Positions 46,701-49,340 of a stretch of DNA of 64,000 bases are shown in pieces. The stretch lies in contig OX393578.1 of NCBI GenBank assembly GCA_947652605.1, forward strand, positions 62,193,415 through 62,257,414. The letters run 5' to 3'. The translations under genes were made by a program, and so were the position numbers. The stretch comes from Elmis aenea. Its lineage: Eukaryota; Arthropoda; Insecta; Coleoptera; Elmidae. A model generated the notes under the pieces. The model was not told the origin of the DNA and did no database searches. It was given only the letters and a program-made list of their open reading frames with translations. Each line of letters opens with the position of its first letter. Position 1 is the stretch's first letter.

Positions 46701-48194
46701 AAAGTGCAAAGGTTTTGCACTTTTGTCGACCAAAAAATCGATTTTCTTAATAGTGTGTGATTGTTGCATGAGCTGTGTTGTAAAGAGTATTGTTTGTAAT
46801 TTTTTTAAACAACTTTTGAAATTATTTGCTAAATATAACATCGGTTAGAACTAATTAACAAATGTTTACTGCTAATAAAGTTAAAAATCAATTAATATTA
46901 GAAAATAATAATACAGGTTTAGTTGCTATTGCAAATAGCAAATAAATGCGTTACGGCTGCTAATTATTAAAAATGTAACGATAATAAAACTTTGCTGATT
47001 TAATAACATAACAACTTTATCTGATATAAAATTAATCCGATAATAATTGAGTATAAAATTACAAAACAATATTTATTGTAAAATACTGAATCTTTTAAAA
47101 CTTATGGCTTCTATGGTAAATATATTTGGTGTATAATTTTCAGTTGATGTTCAACTATTTCCACGTTGAGCCATTTATTAAATATCCCAAGTAATTTATC
47201 AACAAAATTCAATCAAACTTATTTTCTCTTCATTTTTCTATGGAATTATTTTTATATAATGAAGTTATAGCTGGTGTTTTTAGTATTTTACATGTTACTA
47301 CAATTTTGCATGAATGTGTACGTGCATTTAATATCTGCTAGCCTGTAACGAGATACTCCTAACATTTTACTAAATGAGCATGTATTTCTGTGTTTTAACC
47401 AGGACTGGCAGCAAAACTACCATTCCTAACGCTCCGACTCTACGGACAGCTGCTAGGTAATTTACAACAGATTGTTATAAGAAATTAGATCCACTTTATA
47501 GATGATTAAATAATCTTGAAACGGACATAACTCTAGCAAGTTAAGGACCGACTGCACAAAGCAGCAGTTGGGGATTAACATGTATGCTAACACTGTTGCT
47601 TTATGCAATCGAACCTTAATGTTGTAGTATTGTAGTCTTTTGTTTTTCCTGGGTCAATTGTTTGTACAGAGTGGTCCCAATTTGATAGGATCACATTTGG
47701 GCAACTCGTTTATTATTAAAGATGAAGAAATAGTTAGCTATAGTAATTTTGCCATTTTTCTATCTTTGATCATGCGTGAGATGCCCATGTAAGACGATTG
47801 AATTTGGACCACCCTGTATATACTTATTTTCAGAAGGTGTTATTTATTGTGTAAAAATCTTATTATTTTGTTGGTAAGACTATTGCGAACGAAAATCTCT
47901 GTTAATCCAATCTTTGCCTTTGTTGTTGAAATTTTAACACCTGCTGTTTGTTGATTAATTATTGAGGAGAGTTCATTTTTGTTTTGTTTAGTTTGTGTTT
48001 GTTGTATGATGTTAATGGTTTTTGAATGTTTTAGGACCAGGACACCTTCAGGATCAAACACCCCAGTTCCATCAGGGTTACAGACAGCCGCTTCGAAATT
48101 AGTTAGAAAACCGTCAGGTGCCTCAGACACAGCAACAGGCCAAGCCAAGAAAACAACCAAAACTTCGACAACTAAAGAACCTTTCCGACTTTAG
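3..48194 (+). CDS. shot: Spectraplakin short stop (MACF1/dystonin family), 3' two thirds, multi-exon
   Basis: This is a giant cytolinker that joins actin to microtubules. In frame order the window encodes plakin repeats, a long spectrin-repeat rod, two EF-hands, a GAR domain and a Ser/Arg/Pro-rich tail with S/T-x-I-P motifs. That order is diagnostic of spectraplakins. I joined exons by GT/AG borders and reading phase. All rod exons (11158-23222) join in one open frame, and the tail ends at TAG 48192-48194. The small exons between rod and EF-hands and in the tail are multiples of three, so they are probably alternatively spliced. The 5' end (CH domains, plakin domain, promoter) is outside the window. 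The family call is very secure. Individual borders are predictions, and the 5' edge of the 41.8-kb exon is unresolved. Each exon is listed separately below. Confidence 0.96.
7788..11157 (+). other. 3.4-kb intron between plakin-repeat and rod exons
   Basis: AT-rich, with no coding potential that I can support. It begins GTAAGT and ends TTCCAG. It holds the degenerate repeat block at 8755-9310. A lone fragment at 10717 starts like the 'acagggt' elements found elsewhere in the window. Confidence 0.7.
8755..9310. repeat. Degenerate palindromic repeat block
   Basis: About ten diverged copies of a 40-60 base unit built on CAGATTTTCA..GGTGAAAATCTG, separated by AT-rich spacers with ATTATTACA. Each unit is an imperfect palindrome, so both strands carry the same motif. 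Copies are clearest near 8807-8835, 8915-9003, 9095-9160 and 9215-9290. Confidence 0.6.
11158..11727 (+). CDS. shot: shot rod exon, first spectrin repeats in the window
   Basis: 190 codons in phase 0-0. It starts QAIEEKYKL after TTCCAG and ends DESK before GTTTGT. Helical heptads with the conserved Trp positions of spectrin repeats are visible (LLKWI, SSWLDKA). The upstream in-frame ATG at 11146 lies in the intron's acceptor region and is not a start. This exon can join either the plakin-repeat exon or an upstream exon outside the window. Confidence 0.92.
11781..12152 (+). CDS. shot: shot rod exon
   Basis: 124 codons in phase 0-0, after a 53-nt intron ending TTTTTAG. It carries spectrin-repeat sequence with the Trp motif RQWLRDAE. 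It starts EYLMVLNEF and ends DNAKQ before GTAATG. Confidence 0.93.
12355..13456 (+). CDS. shot: shot rod exon ending in a Ser/Pro-rich segment
   Basis: Starts ATEQLCRSL after CTTACAG and ends in phase 1 before GTAAGT. It holds about three spectrin repeats (IVAWLNSAE and NEWLGRME motifs). From about 13380 it leaves helical sequence for a basic, proline-directed stretch (SPSRKRS, YSPTKR) that continues into the next exon. Confidence 0.93.
13532..14722 (+). CDS. shot: shot rod exon with disordered linker then spectrin repeats
   Basis: Phase 1-1. The first ~50 codons (to about 13680) are Ser/Arg/Pro-rich ([22 protein letters not shown]) and look disordered. Spectrin repeats follow, with motifs LSSWLSAKE and [13 protein letters not shown]. 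The earlier AG at 13505 would break the frame, so the acceptor is at 13531. The exon ends AELE+G before GTAAAA. Confidence 0.92.
14782..15116 (+). CDS. shot: shot rod exon
   Basis: Phase 1-0, after a 59-nt intron ending TTCCATAG. Spectrin-repeat sequence with LGWLSDELG and [10 protein letters not shown]. It ends LQTCM before GTAAGT. Confidence 0.92.
15225..15722 (+). CDS. shot: shot rod exon
   Basis: 166 codons in phase 0-0. It starts [10 protein letters not shown] after GTTAACAG and contains [10 protein letters not shown] and [11 protein letters not shown], both typical spectrin-repeat helix motifs. It ends RKPLQ before GTGAGT. Confidence 0.93.
15800..16579 (+). CDS. shot: shot rod exon
   Basis: 260 codons in phase 0-0, after AAATTTAG. 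It starts [10 protein letters not shown]. It carries coiled-coil, spectrin-repeat-like sequence with few Trp residues until ERWNDLKEK at its end. This Trp-poor stretch is a more diverged part of the rod. Donor GTAATT. Confidence 0.92.
16639..17136 (+). CDS. shot: shot rod exon
   Basis: 166 codons in phase 0-0, after CTCCCTAG. It starts INDRERRLD. Spectrin-repeat motifs [10 protein letters not shown] and [11 protein letters not shown] are visible. Donor GTAAGT. Confidence 0.93.
17195..17521 (+). CDS. shot: shot rod exon
   Basis: 109 codons in phase 0-0, after ATTTCCAG. It starts MLHGDILSK; this Met is internal. Motif [10 protein letters not shown] marks a spectrin repeat. Donor GTAAGT. Confidence 0.93.
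17638..19479 (+). CDS. shot: shot rod exon, longest rod exon
   Basis: 614 codons in phase 0-0, about five to six spectrin repeats. It starts NLTEDIASR after ATTTTCAG. Motifs [31 protein letters not shown] and LKSLWDDVQ recur at about 110-residue spacing. It ends FHETLQ before GTAATT. Confidence 0.94.
19668..19822 (+). CDS. shot: shot short rod exon
   Basis: 155 nt in phase 0-2. It starts [13 protein letters not shown] after TTTTGCAG and ends VEALN plus AG before GTCAGT. It joins in frame either directly to 20627 or through the candidate microexon at 19998. Confidence 0.9.
19998..20009 (+). CDS. shot: Candidate 12-nt microexon of shot with GC donor
   Basis: GAGTCTGATCAG is preceded by a long pyrimidine-rich tract ending ACCACAG and followed by GCAAGA, a GC-type donor. 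Both flanking exons are phase 2, so these 12 bases insert exactly S-L-I-R between N-R and Q-A-Q-E-L with no frame change. Skipping it also keeps the frame. Inference only, with no transcript evidence. Confidence 0.5.
20110..20261. mobile_element. Small TA-flanked inverted-repeat element (MITE)
   Basis: Begins CCGGGTGTCCCAAATTTCG and ends with its near reverse complement CGAATTTGGGACACCCTG. It is flanked by TA on both sides. No ORF; Tc1/mariner-type non-autonomous element. Confidence 0.8.
20627..20985 (+). CDS. shot: shot rod exon
   Basis: 359 nt in phase 2-1, after CGTTTAG. It encodes [15 protein letters not shown] and [11 protein letters not shown], then [11 protein letters not shown], strongly spectraplakin-like spectrin repeats. 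It ends SGK plus G before GTAATA. Confidence 0.93.
21079..22229 (+). CDS. shot: shot rod exon
   Basis: 1,151 nt in phase 1-0, after TTCTTTAG. Three spectrin repeats are clear from [20 protein letters not shown] and [11 protein letters not shown]. It ends LLQWLKK before GTAAAT. Codon usage is more GC-rich than the flanking introns, as expected for coding DNA. Confidence 0.94.
22290..22641 (+). CDS. shot: shot rod exon
   Basis: 352 nt in phase 0-1, after CCCTATAG. It starts [11 protein letters not shown] and ends with [15 protein letters not shown], the final spectrin-repeat region that precedes the EF-hand module in spectraplakins. Donor GTAAGT. Confidence 0.93.
22715..23222 (+). CDS. shot: shot last rod exon
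   Basis: 508 nt in phase 1-2, after a 73-nt intron whose acceptor (GAATTATTAG) has a poor pyrimidine tract. It encodes [13 protein letters not shown] and [10 protein letters not shown], then a basic end KMSKSKAP. The frame meets TAA at 23224, but a strong GTAAGT at 23223 ends the exon first. It can join any of the phase-2 exons at 24979, 25369, 31392 or 32355. Confidence 0.9.
23659..24580. mobile_element. Inverted-repeat DNA element with ~350-bp arms
   Basis: The left arm starts CAGGGTGTTTGAAATTTGAG and the right arm ends with its near complement TCGAATTTCAAACACCCTC. TA lies on both sides. The arms pair over about 350 bp, and the short ORFs inside have no coding signature. Non-autonomous Tc1/mariner-type. 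The second copy of the tandem duplication begins inside the equivalent of its right arm (27442-27668). Confidence 0.75.
24583..24760. mobile_element. 178-bp inverted-repeat element, copy 1
   Basis: Starts CAGGGTGGCCCAAAAGAAT and ends TTTGTTTTGGACCATGCTG followed by TA, as imperfect inverted termini. It directly abuts the previous element. Duplicated at 27671-27848. Confidence 0.6.
24979..25047 (+). CDS. shot: shot small cassette exon, copy 1
   Basis: 69 nt in phase 2-2 between TTATTATCAG and GTATGT. It encodes [19 protein letters not shown] and KQR, basic and Ser/Gly-rich, a disordered linker before the EF-hands. The length is a multiple of three, so it is probably optional. An identical copy lies at 28067. 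Confidence 0.8.
25369..25410 (+). CDS. shot: shot small cassette exon ([15 protein letters not shown]), copy 1
   Basis: 42 nt in phase 2-2 between CATTTCTAG and GTTAGC. It adds a short basic segment. Probably optional, with an identical copy at 28457. Confidence 0.75.
25778..27402. mobile_element. Foldback element with minisatellite core, copy 1
   Basis: Two inverted arms of about 450 bp (25778-26225 and 26955-27402) flank a GC-rich array. The left arm starts CAGGGTGGTG after TA and carries GATGCTCACCATTGCTATCT; the right arm carries AGATAGCAATGGTGAGCATC. The right tip is degraded. Just outside lie AT-rich ATAACGTTAT palindromes (25660-25765, 27408-27420) and a CAGGGATGG motif at 25651, so it may be nested in an older element. 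No transposase. Confidence 0.8.
26241..26950. repeat. CpG-rich 14-bp minisatellite, copy 1
   Basis: About 50 variant units related to CGACCGTCGAACGA and CGACCGACGAACGA. It is very CpG-dense inside AT-rich DNA. Long frames are open on both strands because the unit lacks stop codons; they are not proteins. Copy 2 has exactly one 14-bp unit more, which confirms the period. Confidence 0.9.
28067..28135 (+). CDS. shot: shot small cassette exon, copy 2
   Basis: Identical to 24979-25047, including both splice sites. If the duplication is real, transcripts could carry this 23-codon segment once, twice or not at all. Confidence 0.65.
28457..28498 (+). CDS. shot: shot small cassette exon, copy 2
   Basis: Identical to 25369-25410 with intact splice sites, phase 2-2. 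Confidence 0.62.
28499..31391 (+). other. Intron: end of duplication, then AT-rich DNA
   Basis: Apart from the duplicated foldback element, 30544-31391 is AT-rich and shows no ORF or repeat I can name. Confidence 0.6.
28866..30504. mobile_element. Foldback element with minisatellite core, copy 2
   Basis: Same structure as 25778-27402, with arms around the array at about 29330-30052. The array has one additional 14-bp unit near 29391-29404. Confidence 0.8.
31392..31469 (+). CDS. shot: shot Ser/Pro-rich cassette exon
   Basis: 78 nt in phase 2-2 between TTTTCAACAG and GTATAT. It encodes a proline-rich segment ([21 protein letters not shown]). Third symmetric exon in a row before the EF-hands, likely optional. 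Confidence 0.8.
31470..32354 (+). other. Intron, AT-rich, with a GC-rich repeat remnant
   Basis: 885 nt. A short GC-rich patch at 31813-31870 (GGGCCCCGC..GGGCGTCCCC) looks like a remnant of a transposon. Nothing else identifiable. Confidence 0.5.
32355..32520 (+). CDS. shot: shot exon entering the EF-hand module
   Basis: 166 nt in phase 2-0, after CATGTTTAG. It encodes [19 protein letters not shown] and [17 protein letters not shown], the conserved helix that leads into the EF-hands of spectraplakins. The in-frame ATG at 32341 lies in the intron. Confidence 0.93.
32605..32722 (+). CDS. shot: shot EF-hand 1 exon
   Basis: 118 nt in phase 0-1 between TTGCAG and GTAAGT. It begins [12 protein letters not shown]. 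The calcium loop [12 protein letters not shown] (32662-32697) has canonical D1, D3, N5, G6 and E12. Confidence 0.95.
32821..33050 (+). CDS. shot: shot EF-hand 2 and start of GAR domain
   Basis: 230 nt in phase 1-0, after CTTTTCCAG. The second loop [12 protein letters not shown] (32868-32903) has Cys at loop position 5 instead of the usual Asp/Asn/Ser. The GAR domain begins with [18 protein letters not shown], which includes the first zinc-site Cys pair. Donor GTAAGT. Confidence 0.95.
33126..33243 (+). CDS. shot: shot GAR (GAS2-related) domain core exon
   Basis: 118 nt in phase 0-1. It encodes [38 protein letters not shown] and R, the signature core of the GAS2-related microtubule-binding domain with its zinc-ligand Cys. 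Donor GTAAGT. The domain's last part is 6.1 kb downstream. Confidence 0.96.
33286..35820. mobile_element. Intact Tc1/mariner element with long TIRs
   Basis: Inverted repeats of about 630 bp (33286-33917 and 35191-35820) flank the transposase ORF at 34002. The left tip is CCGGGTGTAACTGAAATCAG and the right tip CTGATTTCAGTTACACCC; TA lies on both sides. The arms differ only by scattered bases, and the right tip appears a few bases short. An open transposase and similar arms suggest recent activity. Confidence 0.92.
34002..35048 (+). CDS. DD41D mariner-like transposase, full length
   Basis: 348 residues with an ATG start, inside the 33286-35820 element and on the same strand as shot. It catalyses cut-and-paste transposition. 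The N-terminal ~110 residues look like paired helix-turn-helix DNA-binding modules ([33 protein letters not shown]). Catalytic residues: D in [10 protein letters not shown] in [10 protein letters not shown], and D in [14 protein letters not shown] count 41 residues between the second and third Asp, which fits the DD41D (Rosa/visitor-like) group rather than classical mariner DD34D. No frameshift or stop is seen. Such ORFs are often annotated as 'SETMAR' or 'Tc3 transposase' in insect genomes. Confidence 0.92.
   Translation: MAFFSKSHKIDMLLVYGECKKNSTAAAFLYQERYPDRRHPSRHYFQKLENAYRTEDNDEETFVISEEVEIDVLAYVQLNPTASTREVGFNYGVCHQSVQRILKKHKFKSYKYVLNQHLYETDHNRRLQYCNWLLANIQQNPQFHRNIIFSDESRFTNNGMFNRNNTRYWSAENPRVVRQRNFQERFGFNVWIGMLGNTILRPIIFDGTLTGERYLAFLQNEVQEMLDELPLARIQRLFFQQDGAPAHNYRNVVEHLNNQFAEKWIGTNGPIKWPPRSPDLTPLDFFLWGHIKNQVYNTVPTTLEDLKNRVINAVNHVTQEQLDRVLETTKARALLCIEQHGGHFEHLL
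35943..36089. repeat. 29-bp minisatellite
   Basis: Five diverged tandem copies of TTTTCTTTTGTTTTAAG plus a variable 12-base tail; unit starts at about 35972, 36001, 36030 and 36059. The block lies just downstream of the mariner element. Confidence 0.75.
36661..36871. mobile_element. 211-bp TA-flanked MITE
   Basis: CAGGGTGTCTCAGAAAAAAG at the left and TATTGAAACGACCTG at the right, with TA on both sides and imperfect inverted termini. No ORF. Confidence 0.6.
37204..37302 (-). other. Exon-like segment on the minus strand in a shot intron
   Basis: 99 nt, 33 codons, between a minus-strand AG (ATTACTAAG) and a strong donor (GAG|GTAAGG). It encodes [20 protein letters not shown] and [12 protein letters not shown], with a Cys-x8-Cys-x2-Cys pattern. 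I do not recognise the protein and found no partner exon nearby. It could be a nested-gene exon, a pseudogene or transposon debris. Confidence 0.3.
37705..38088. mobile_element. Non-autonomous hAT-type element with perfect 8-bp TSD
   Basis: Termini CAGTAGCGTACGCAAG and CTGCATACGCCACTG are inverted. Direct repeats CCTTTAGC lie at 37697-37704 and 38089-38096. An 8-bp target duplication and CAG...CTG ends are hAT hallmarks. No transposase. Confidence 0.85.
38788..39146. mobile_element. 359-bp TA-flanked MITE
   Basis: Left TAGGGTGTCCCGAATTG and right ATTCATAACACCCTG, each followed or preceded by TA. Imperfect inverted ends, no coding capacity. Confidence 0.6.
39349..39509 (+). CDS. shot: shot end of GAR domain and start of tail
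   Basis: 161 nt in phase 1-0, after CCGCACCAG. It encodes [18 protein letters not shown], the C-terminal part of the GAR domain, then a Ser/Thr/Pro-rich start of the tail ([14 protein letters not shown]) ending GPITK. Donor GTATTG is weaker than average. It joins in frame to either 41824 or 43749. Confidence 0.94.
39510..41823 (+). other. 2.3-kb intron with one hAT-type element
   Basis: AT-rich. The only recognisable feature is the element at 40347-40611. I searched for a phase 0-1 exon that could precede 41891 and found none. Confidence 0.6.
40347..40611. mobile_element. Non-autonomous hAT-type element
   Basis: Inverted ends CAGTGGCGTAAGCAGA and TCTGCCTACGCCACTG, the same family as 37705-38088. 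The flanking direct repeat GAGCATAG (40338-40345 and 40611-40618) overlaps the right tip by one base. Confidence 0.8.
41824..42036 (+). CDS. shot: shot tail exon, optional, 5' border uncertain
   Basis: The core [18 protein letters not shown] plus [17 protein letters not shown] looks like conserved tail sequence and ends CHW before GTAATA in phase 0. From 41824 (acceptor AACACAG) it is 71 codons and keeps the frame, but it adds an odd hydrophobic lead. The better pyrimidine tract precedes 41891 (ATCTTCAG), which would need a phase-1 exon I could not find. Skipping it keeps K joined to VRERS. Confidence 0.6.
42037..43748 (+). other. Intron with repeated CACATATGTG palindromes
   Basis: AT-rich. 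Four copies of a TCACATATGTGTGA-like palindrome lie at 42204-42395. A 9-bp stem-loop (CTGAATGTC/GACATTCAG) is near 42734-42757. No coding exon recognised. Confidence 0.5.
43749..44007 (+). CDS. shot: shot Ser/Arg-rich tail exon
   Basis: 259 nt in phase 0-1, after TAATTTAG. It encodes [47 protein letters not shown]. These motifs are the conserved basic, GSR-like tail of Shot that supports microtubule binding. Donor GTATGT. Confidence 0.95.
44008..44357 (+). other. Intron, no gene seen
   Basis: 350 nt with short GC-rich patches (GGACCCGGGCC, GGGCCCC) that resemble old transposon debris. Confidence 0.4.
44358..44508 (+). CDS. shot: shot tail exon with SRIP motif
   Basis: 151 nt in phase 1-2, after AATTGCAG. 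It contains [11 protein letters not shown]; the S-R-I-P at 44372-44383 fits the S-x-I-P EB1-binding motif with basic neighbours. The rest is Thr/Ser/Pro/Arg-rich. Donor GTAATA. Confidence 0.94.
44509..45325 (+). other. Intron with a small MITE
   Basis: AT-rich. Contains the inverted-repeat element 45001-45155; nothing else identified. Confidence 0.6.
45001..45155. mobile_element. 155-bp MITE
   Basis: CAGGGTGTTTTAAATG at left and CATTTTAAATCACCCTG at right, an inverted pair. TA follows on the right side only. Confidence 0.65.
45326..45379 (+). CDS. shot: shot mini-exon with TAIP and SSIP motifs
   Basis: 54 nt in phase 2-2, after CCTAATAG. It encodes [23 protein letters not shown] at 45330-45341 and S-S-I-P at 45348-45359. 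Symmetric, so skippable. Donor GTAAAA. Confidence 0.88.
45811..45900 (+). CDS. shot: shot mini-exon with SRIP motif and acidic/Cys segment
   Basis: 90 nt in phase 2-2, after GTGGTATAG. It starts [22 protein letters not shown] at 45812-45823. It then runs [13 protein letters not shown], unusually Cys/Ser-rich for this tail. Donor GTAATT. Also likely a cassette. Confidence 0.8.
45901..46413 (+). other. Intron with a short GC-tipped element
   Basis: Contains the inverted-repeat element 46055-46178 and otherwise AT-rich DNA. Confidence 0.6.
46055..46178. mobile_element. 124-bp element with 14-bp perfect inverted ends
   Basis: CATGGGCGTCCGCA at left and TGCGGACGCCCATG at right. No clear target duplication. 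Short ORFs across it are not coding. Confidence 0.7.
46414..46458 (+). CDS. shot: shot mini-exon with SRIP motif
   Basis: 45 nt in phase 2-2, after TTAACATAG. It encodes [16 protein letters not shown] with S-R-I-P at 46436-46447 in a basic context. Donor GTAAAA. Confidence 0.85.
46459..47402 (+). other. Intron with satellite-related fragment
   Basis: AT-rich. 46682-46745 matches, in reverse orientation, the diverged satellite units at 49080-49330 (ATGGGAAAAGTGCAAAG, ACCAAAAAATCGATTTTC). Confidence 0.55.
47403..47456 (+). CDS. shot: shot mini-exon with TTIP motif
   Basis: 54 nt in phase 2-2, after TTTTAACCAG. It encodes [19 protein letters not shown] with T-T-I-P at 47416-47427. Donor GTAATT. 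Confidence 0.88.
47457..48034 (+). other. Intron with a MITE related to 57348
   Basis: Holds the 150-bp element 47667-47816. The rest is AT-rich with no other feature. Confidence 0.55.
47667..47816. mobile_element. 150-bp deletion derivative of the 57348 element family
   Basis: Left CAGAGTGGTCCCAATTTGAT and right ATTGAATTTGGACCACCCTG, flanked by TA. Terminal sequence and the internal TCTTTGAT..GATGCCCATGT segment match the ends of 57348-58374. Confidence 0.75.
48035..48194 (+). CDS. shot: shot last coding exon
   Basis: Phase 2 entry after ATGTTTTAG. It encodes [14 protein letters not shown], then a basic Thr/Lys-rich end ([14 protein letters not shown]) and stops PFRL-TAG at 48192-48194. 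Confidence 0.95.
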
Positions 48195-48925
48195 ATATAA
48201 GTGCTAACTTATTCCATTCTAATACTCGACTGACAATTAGCTAAGTGCTTTTTATTTTAATTGTGCATATTTTTATATATTTGAAATATATTCTTATACT
48301 AATGTGGAGCAAAGATCGCCAGTTGTTCTACAAAACTTGTTGTATGGATAAAAAAATTGCACGTTTCGTTGTCCGACTGTATTTGTCAATTTTATATCCA
48401 TTGGGAGAAGTAAGTGTACATCTCGTTCGAGTACGTAAATTTTATTAGTTGCCATATACACGAATGAAATTTTTTTTGTCGAAATGTGATTTTAATTTGA
48501 ATATTTCAGGAAAATTTTTTGATACTTTGTAAATGTTTTTTTTTTCAAATTTGTGTTACGGATCATTTCTGTACATTGGCTTTTAAGGGACCATTATTTT
48601 TGTATGTCTTATTATTTACTAATTCCTAACACGTTTATTTTTGCCTACTTACACCTTATGTTACAATATTAATACAACTCAGCACATTGTTGGATAAATG
48701 ACTTTCTTATCGCCAGTAAGAAAGTTCTCAGAACATGATTGTGTATGTTTACCGTGAAGTGTGAAAAGGCAGATCTTTTTTAATTGATCATTAGAAAAGG
48801 TCGGCCAAAAGTCAGAATATTTATTATTTAATAGTATATTCAAATTTTTATTATGCTTGTATAATTTAACTTGTTATTTAATAAACTAAAATTTATTAAT
48901 AAATCAGTTTGTTTCATTAACTGTT
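48195..48925 (+). other. shot: shot 3' UTR with poly(A) signals
   Basis: AT-rich and non-coding after the stop. AATAAA hexamers lie at 48880-48885 and 48898-48903. The end coordinate is an estimate from these signals. Confidence 0.65.
48880..48903 (+). terminator. Two AATAAA polyadenylation signals
   Basis: AATAAA at 48880 and again at 48898, about 690 nt past the shot stop. They are the first clustered canonical hexamers I noticed downstream. Confidence 0.6.
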
Positions 48926-48994
48926 TTTTTTTTTAAAACAGTCCTCTGATCACCTATTACAGGTACATTGACGTTTGGCATCAAGAAGAGACCG

Positions 48995-49340
48995 CCCCCT
49001 CAGTGGCGTTTGCAGAATGCTTTAATGGACAAAAAAATCAATTTTTTTGGCCATAAATAATGTGTATAAGAAATTTTAAGCCATTTGCTTTAGTTTAAAG
49101 AAAATCGATTTTTTTGTCGAAAAAAGTGCAAAACTATAGTCTTTGTACTTTTCCCATTTTTCACCAAAAATTAAATATCCTATTTAAGGACTAATATTCC
49201 TTAATTTGGCTATAAATAACGTGACCGCAGTTAAAAGCAATTTGCATTATTTTTAAGAAAATCGATTTTTTTGTCGAAAAAAGTTCAAAGACTATTATAG
49301 CCTTTGTAGGTACTTTTCCCATTTTTCACGAAAAGTGAAA
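48995..49340. repeat. Diverged flank of the satellite array
   Basis: Two related ~165-185-bp segments share GAAAATCGATTTTTTTGTCG and TACTTTTCCCATTTTTCAC. They resemble the ATCGATT / TTTTCGG part of the main monomer and look like older array units. Confidence 0.6.
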
